Assembly (NCBI GenBank): GCA_964626795.1
Contig: CAZVIQ010000037.1
Location: 1 to 8,649 of the forward strand
Direction of reading: 5' to 3'
Source of the DNA: RGIG1840 sp964626795
GTDB taxonomy: Bacteria > Bacillota_I > Bacilli_A > RF39 > UBA660
DNA: 8,649 nt
Position numbers and translations under genes: made by a program. The notes beneath the pieces were generated by a model. The model ran no database searches and had not been told where the DNA came from. It saw nothing but the letters and a program-made list of their open reading frames with translations. Positions 5,676-8,649 of the stretch are shown here, in pieces (position 1 is the first letter of the stretch; the number at the start of each line of letters is the position of its first letter).

Positions 5676-6694
5676 TTATTTCTTTCCTTTTCTTTTTCGG
5701 TTTTTTCTTTTTTTAGTTCTTTTAAAATTTCAAAATAAATATTTATTGCTGGTTGTATCTTCTTCACGCTTTCCATAGGTGTCTCAAGTAATATTGCTTT
5801 AATTTCATCATCAACAATTTTTAATTCTCCAGCATCACCCATCGATAATATTCCTTTTAAAGACATTATTACCATATCAAGTAACATAGGGTGCATAGGA
5901 TCATTAGTTTCTTTTTCTAGGAGCTCTGATATATAGTATATTGTATCTATTACTCCAGTTACTATATAATGTACTTTTATGTTTGAGTAAATTTGTAAAT
6001 CTAATTCAAGACTATCTGCTAGTTTTCTAGAATATATAACTCCAGTAGGTGTAAGATTAAAATTCATTTGCATTAATACTCTCTCAATTACTGGGTCTGT
6101 AAAACTATAATTATATTTAGCATCAATTAAATAATCAAAATATTTTTTTCTTTTTTCAGAATCTGTTATTTGATTTACAAACTTTTCGAATAAATATAAA
6201 GTAATAATATTTTCATCTATAGAAAAAGCTTCTTGCATTTTGATGCTTGTTTCTCTTTTTACTCTTATTGAATCTAATTGTTCCTGAGATAAATTTTCAC
6301 CCTCTTCTTCTGCTATTTCTTCTCTTTCTTGCATTTCTGCTTCTAATTCTCTATTAAATTTGCTGCTTAATATTTTTATTATTCTACCGCCAGTTACCAT
6401 TTCTTTTTCTTGCTCAGGAGTTAGTTTTTCTTCACATTCTTCTAACCGGCTTAGATCTATAGAATCCTCTATAAAATCAGAAACATCTTCTGTCAAAAAA
6501 GGACTACTGTATCTAAGTTCTTCCACTTCATTTATAAGTCCTAATATAATTAAATCCCTATTATAGTCACTACTTCCAACAGTACCATTTTTTTCGTGTT
6601 CTGCAAATCTTTTAAAATAATCATATTTTCTTTTAGTAATATTAGCTACAGAAGAACAAAACTTCTTCTTCTTTAAATAATAGTTATCAACCAT
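5672..6694 (-). CDS. Unknown helical protein, first member of a tandem paralogue pair
   Basis: I do not recognise this 340-residue protein. No signal peptide, membrane helix or known catalytic motif is visible. Residues about 85-155 are highly charged (Glu/Lys-rich, for example ELEAEMQEREEIAEEE) and may be coiled coil, and the C-terminus ends in a charged KEKTEKEKERNK-like tail. It is paralogous to the downstream gene product: KYD 23-25, NG 36-37 and PFLT 65-68 align without gaps, and AKYN (192-195), QMNF (209-212), RKLAD (223-227) and IYSNIKV (235-241) align at a constant offset. In the ungapped stretch 191-245 I count 17 identities in 55 positions. ATG 6694 follows GGGGG by 4 bases and a good promoter. 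The UGA stop overlaps the next start as ATGA. The gene is probably the head of a two-gene operon. Confidence 0.8.
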   Translation of the reverse strand: MVDNYYLKKKKFCSSVANITKRKYDYFKRFAEHEKNGTVGSSDYNRDLIILGLINEVEELRYSSPFLTEDVSDFIEDSIDLSRLEECEEKLTPEQEKEMVTGGRIIKILSSKFNRELEAEMQEREEIAEEEGENLSQEQLDSIRVKRETSIKMQEAFSIDENIITLYLFEKFVNQITDSEKRKKYFDYLIDAKYNYSFTDPVIERVLMQMNFNLTPTGVIYSRKLADSLELDLQIYSNIKVHYIVTGVIDTIYYISELLEKETNDPMHPMLLDMVIMSLKGILSMGDAGELKIVDDEIKAILLETPMESVKKIQPAINIYFEILKELKKEKTEKEKERNK

Positions 6695-6718
6695 ATATCC
6701 CCCGTAATAATGCCATAT

Positions 6719-6747
6719 ATTATAATCTTTTTATCAATAAAAATCAA
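6719..6747 (-). promoter_or_regulatory. Promoter of the paralogue operon
   Basis: TTGATT (6747..6742), a 17-base spacer and a perfect TATAAT (6724..6719) lie about 25 bases before ATG 6694. The spacer holds a short inverted repeat (TTTTTAT, TG, ATAAAAA) that could be an operator or chance in AT-rich DNA. Confidence 0.7.
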
Positions 6748-6767
6748 GAATTTATTATATTTATGTA

Positions 6768-7475
6768 TTATTTAACTTTATATTTTAAAAGTAGTTCTTT
6801 ATCTTCTTTTGAAACTCTGTAGCTATCACGACATTTACTAATTCCTTTATTTATAGTAAATTTATTCAATTTATGAGTTTTTAAAAACTCAATAGTTTCA
6901 TCTCTTCTTTTTATAAAACATTCACAAAATAGCCAGGCATTAATCATATTTACATAATAATGCTGTTCTTCGTAAAAGCTATTCATTATATTAAAAATAT
7001 CATTAATATATTCATCATCATTTATAAAATTAAATAGTATTACAAATCCAACTCTCCTTATAAAAGGTTTATCGTTTTTAAAATATTCTAAGGCTAAATT
7101 ATAAAATTCGTTCTCATGATTTTTAATATTAAAAGATAATAAATCACATAAAGCCCAGTTATCTATTTTAGATACATATATATCTAAATATTTTTTCATA
7201 ATATTAAAATCTTCAATTTGCGCTATAATAAATCCATTTATAGCGCTGCATTCATAATAATTATCTAATTCTAAATCAAGAAAAGACAAATAGTTTCCCG
7301 AAACAATTTCTTTTATAATACTTTTAATAACAGGTGTCTTAATTGCTAATACTTCCATGTTAGTATTTAGTATACTTTTAGTCCAATTCTTTTTTTCTTC
7401 ATTTCTTAAAGATTCTAAATATTTTATAAATTCTTTTGCATTATTTTCTATCCATTGCTCTTTCCTTAACTCCAT
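6768..7475 (-). CDS. AlkD-type DNA alkylation repair protein (HEAT-repeat DNA glycosylase)
   Basis: The 235-residue protein is all-helical with the repeat pattern of the AlkD/AlkC-type DNA alkylation repair family. These glycosylases remove cationic N3- and N7-alkylated purines without flipping the base. Residues that match those used by Bacillus cereus AlkD are present: Trp107 and Asp111 in KIDNWALCD (the W-x3-D pair), Arg140/Arg141 in FIRRVGFV, and Trp181 in MINAWLFCECF. The typical end KCRDSYRVSKEDKELL is also present. Length is normal for the family and the frame is intact. ATG 7475 has AGGAGA 5 bases upstream. The start lies 35 bases inside the end of the HD-domain gene, so the two were probably co-transcribed. 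Glycosylase activity is inferred from conserved residues; the exact lesion range cannot be told. No clear terminator follows. Confidence 0.88.
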   Translation of the reverse strand: MELRKEQWIENNAKEFIKYLESLRNEEKKNWTKSILNTNMEVLAIKTPVIKSIIKEIVSGNYLSFLDLELDNYYECSAINGFIIAQIEDFNIMKKYLDIYVSKIDNWALCDLLSFNIKNHENEFYNLALEYFKNDKPFIRRVGFVILFNFINDDEYINDIFNIMNSFYEEQHYYVNMINAWLFCECFIKRRDETIEFLKTHKLNKFTINKGISKCRDSYRVSKEDKELLLKYKVK

Positions 7476-8118
7476 AGCTATCTCCTATATCATTATTTTC
7501 AACATATTTTGATACTTCATCAAAGTTTTGATCGCATCCATATTTTTCACGACCTAATTCAATCCATGATCCAGACCATAAACCTTTATAATTCAGTAAA
7601 TCTCGAATATTTTTATTATTAAAAATCGGATTGTTTCTCTGCTTTGTTAAATCAACACAGCCTTCTTCATCATATAGTTTACACTGTATATCACATTCTA
7701 ATTTATCACAATGATAAGCAAATCTCGCTTCTTTTGTTGCTTTGGAATCAAATTCAAAAATCAATTGTTCAATTTCCTCTTTTGTAACAAATCTTTTAGT
7801 ATAAAATGAACTGCATTATGTCCTTTATTTAACTTATCATCAAGTGCAATATCCCATTGCGTTAAATCGCCAATAATAATTTCTTCCAGTTCATGAATAG
7901 AAATCATCATTATTACTTTATAAATATCTATGTCATATTCATATTGAGACCACATCGCGATTGCTAATGATTGAACGCCAAAAAATATGCTCAGCAACAC
8001 TTTCTATTCTTTCTCTTTTAACATTCCAATTTTTCCATCCTGTTCTTATAATATCTTTTAATTTAGTACATAAAACATAATATTCTACAACAGTTTTAGC
8101 TCTATTAATATTTTTCAT
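7441..8118 (-). pseudogene. HD-domain (YfbR-like) phosphohydrolase broken by two compensating frameshifts
   Basis: Three reading-frame pieces join into one HD-superfamily protein of about 225 residues, resembling YfbR/HDDC2-type nucleotidases. Piece one (from ATG 8118, AAGGAGG 8 bases upstream) ends in RERIESVAEHIF. Piece two continues in another frame as GVQSLAIAMW and then SIHELEEIIIGDLT. Piece three returns to the first frame as TKEEIEQLIFEFDSK, AYHCDKLECD and WSGSWIELG. The first shift is an extra base in a six-A run on the plus strand (7980..7985); the second is a missing base near 7786..7793. The frame is restored, so everything else is preserved. In the repaired protein the metal-ligand positions would be H44, H75-E76 (HE in place of the usual HD), D84 and D138. 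The cause may be sequencing or assembly error, or a recent pseudogene. The intact product would be a cytoplasmic metal-dependent phosphohydrolase; its substrate is unknown. Confidence 0.75.
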
Positions 8119-8178
8119 AAACAAACCCTCCTTGATTTTTTAATTTTATCATAGATATTAAAAAAAGTATATTTCCAC

Positions 8179-8206
8179 AAAAAAATATAAGGTTACCCTT
8201 ATATTT
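8179..8206 (-). terminator. Intrinsic terminator of the tRNA-Arg gene
   Basis: AAATATAAGG, loop GTAA, CCTTATATTT is a perfect 10-bp hairpin (8197..8206 with 8183..8192) followed by a run of seven T residues down to 8179. It lies 11 bases past the encoded CCA. Confidence 0.8.
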
Positions 8207-8217
8207 GTTAATCTATA

Positions 8218-8294
<77 letters not shown>

Positions 8295-8312
8295 AATTTA
8301 AAATACTAATAA

Positions 8313-8341
8313 AGTATACAACAATATTAGTACTTTTTCAA
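8313..8341 (-). promoter_or_regulatory. Promoter of the tRNA-Arg gene
   Basis: TTGAAA (8341..8336), a 17-base spacer and TATACT (8318..8313) match sigma-A consensus at 5/6 in both boxes. The -10 ends 18 bases before the mature tRNA 5' end, leaving room for a short leader. The upstream gene's stop codon is only 10 bases before the -35. Confidence 0.8.
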
Positions 8342-8350
8342 GATATTTTT

Positions 8351-8649
8351 TTACTTTTCAATGTAATTATCTATATTTTTATCTTCTTTCGTACTAAATG
8401 TTACTTCTTTTACATCATAGTTTTCAAATATAGATTCTGCAATAGTATATTTTACTTCTTCTAATATAGTTTTAGATCCTATACTTTCATAGATATAACT
8501 ATTAAATATTAAATTAAATGTATCTTCTGTTTTAGTATATGAATCAAGAATAGCTTCACTACTTAAATAAGAATTTAAGTTATCAATACTATAAACACTA
8601 CTTTTTAATTCATTAATTATTATATTTATTTTTTCTGTAGTATCATTAC
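8351..8649 (-). CDS. C-terminal end of an unidentified protein (partial, runs off right edge)
   Basis: An open frame enters from the right edge and ends at TAA 8353..8351, giving the last 98 residues: from NDTTEKINIIINELKSS through FNLIFNSYIYESIG to VKEVTFSTKEDKNIDNYIEK. I do not recognise it with certainty. It has no membrane helix and is rich in Glu, Ile, Asn, Ser and Tyr. The closing pattern (a helix EEVKYTIAESIFENY and then the strand VKEVTFST) is reminiscent of the end of GerMN-type domains, but this is a weak impression. Composition and codon use match the other genes, and the absence of any other ORF here supports it as real. No terminator is visible between its stop and the tRNA promoter. 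Confidence 0.6.
   Translation of the reverse strand, partial: NDTTEKINIIINELKSSVYSIDNLNSYLSSEAILDSYTKTEDTFNLIFNSYIYESIGSKTILEEVKYTIAESIFENYDVKEVTFSTKEDKNIDNYIEK

Noticed and set aside
6360..6566. Plus-strand ORF of 68 codons
   Set aside because: It is antisense to the first paralogue gene and rich in Ser by complement of Glu codons.
7939..8000. Programmed +1 ribosomal frameshift at the T-run of the HD gene
   Set aside because: There is no internal Shine-Dalgarno or stop-codon context typical of programmed sites, and a second, opposite shift further on would also have to be programmed. Error or mutation is simpler.

Overview
The window comes from a very AT-rich bacterial genome with Bacillota-type (low-GC Gram-positive) gene content: a c-di-AMP cyclase/YbbR pair, a DUF3048 (YerB-type) protein, strong AGGAGG-type ribosome binding sites and U-tailed hairpin terminators. 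UGA is used as a stop (gene at 5672..6694) and Trp is encoded by UGG, so this is the standard bacterial code, not the Mycoplasma code. The style resembles uncultured gut Bacilli/Clostridia, but I cannot name the species. Every gene I can support is on the minus strand, so transcription runs from high to low coordinates.

In transcription order: (i) the C-terminal end of an unidentified gene (8351..8649); (ii) a tRNA-Arg(UCU) gene with its own promoter and terminator (8179..8341); (iii) an HD-domain phosphohydrolase gene broken by two compensating 1-base frameshifts (7441..8118), overlapping an intact AlkD-type DNA alkylation repair gene (6768..7475); (iv) a two-gene operon, 5672..6694 and 4590..5675, whose products I do not recognise but which are clearly diverged paralogues of each other, followed by a run of nested hairpins and an intrinsic terminator (4458..4580); (v) a membrane-anchored DUF3048 protein (3343..4386); (vi) a small membrane-anchored protein with a Pro/Glu/Val-rich tail (2575..3243); (vii) the c-di-AMP module cdaA-cdaR (302..2492), coupled by a 17-bp overlap and closed by a terminator that includes the cdaR stop codon; (viii) the N-terminus of an exported or surface protein (1..190) whose start region carries a second terminator-like hairpin.

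The recognisable genes are cell-envelope and housekeeping functions: c-di-AMP synthesis and its membrane regulator, a DUF3048 envelope protein, base-excision repair, nucleotide or phosphate hydrolysis, and arginine decoding. No mobile element, CRISPR array, rRNA or phage gene was seen. The least explained part is the tandem paralogue operon with its structured 3' region. The broken HD gene and the hairpin over the start of the leftmost gene are the other points that deserve inspection.
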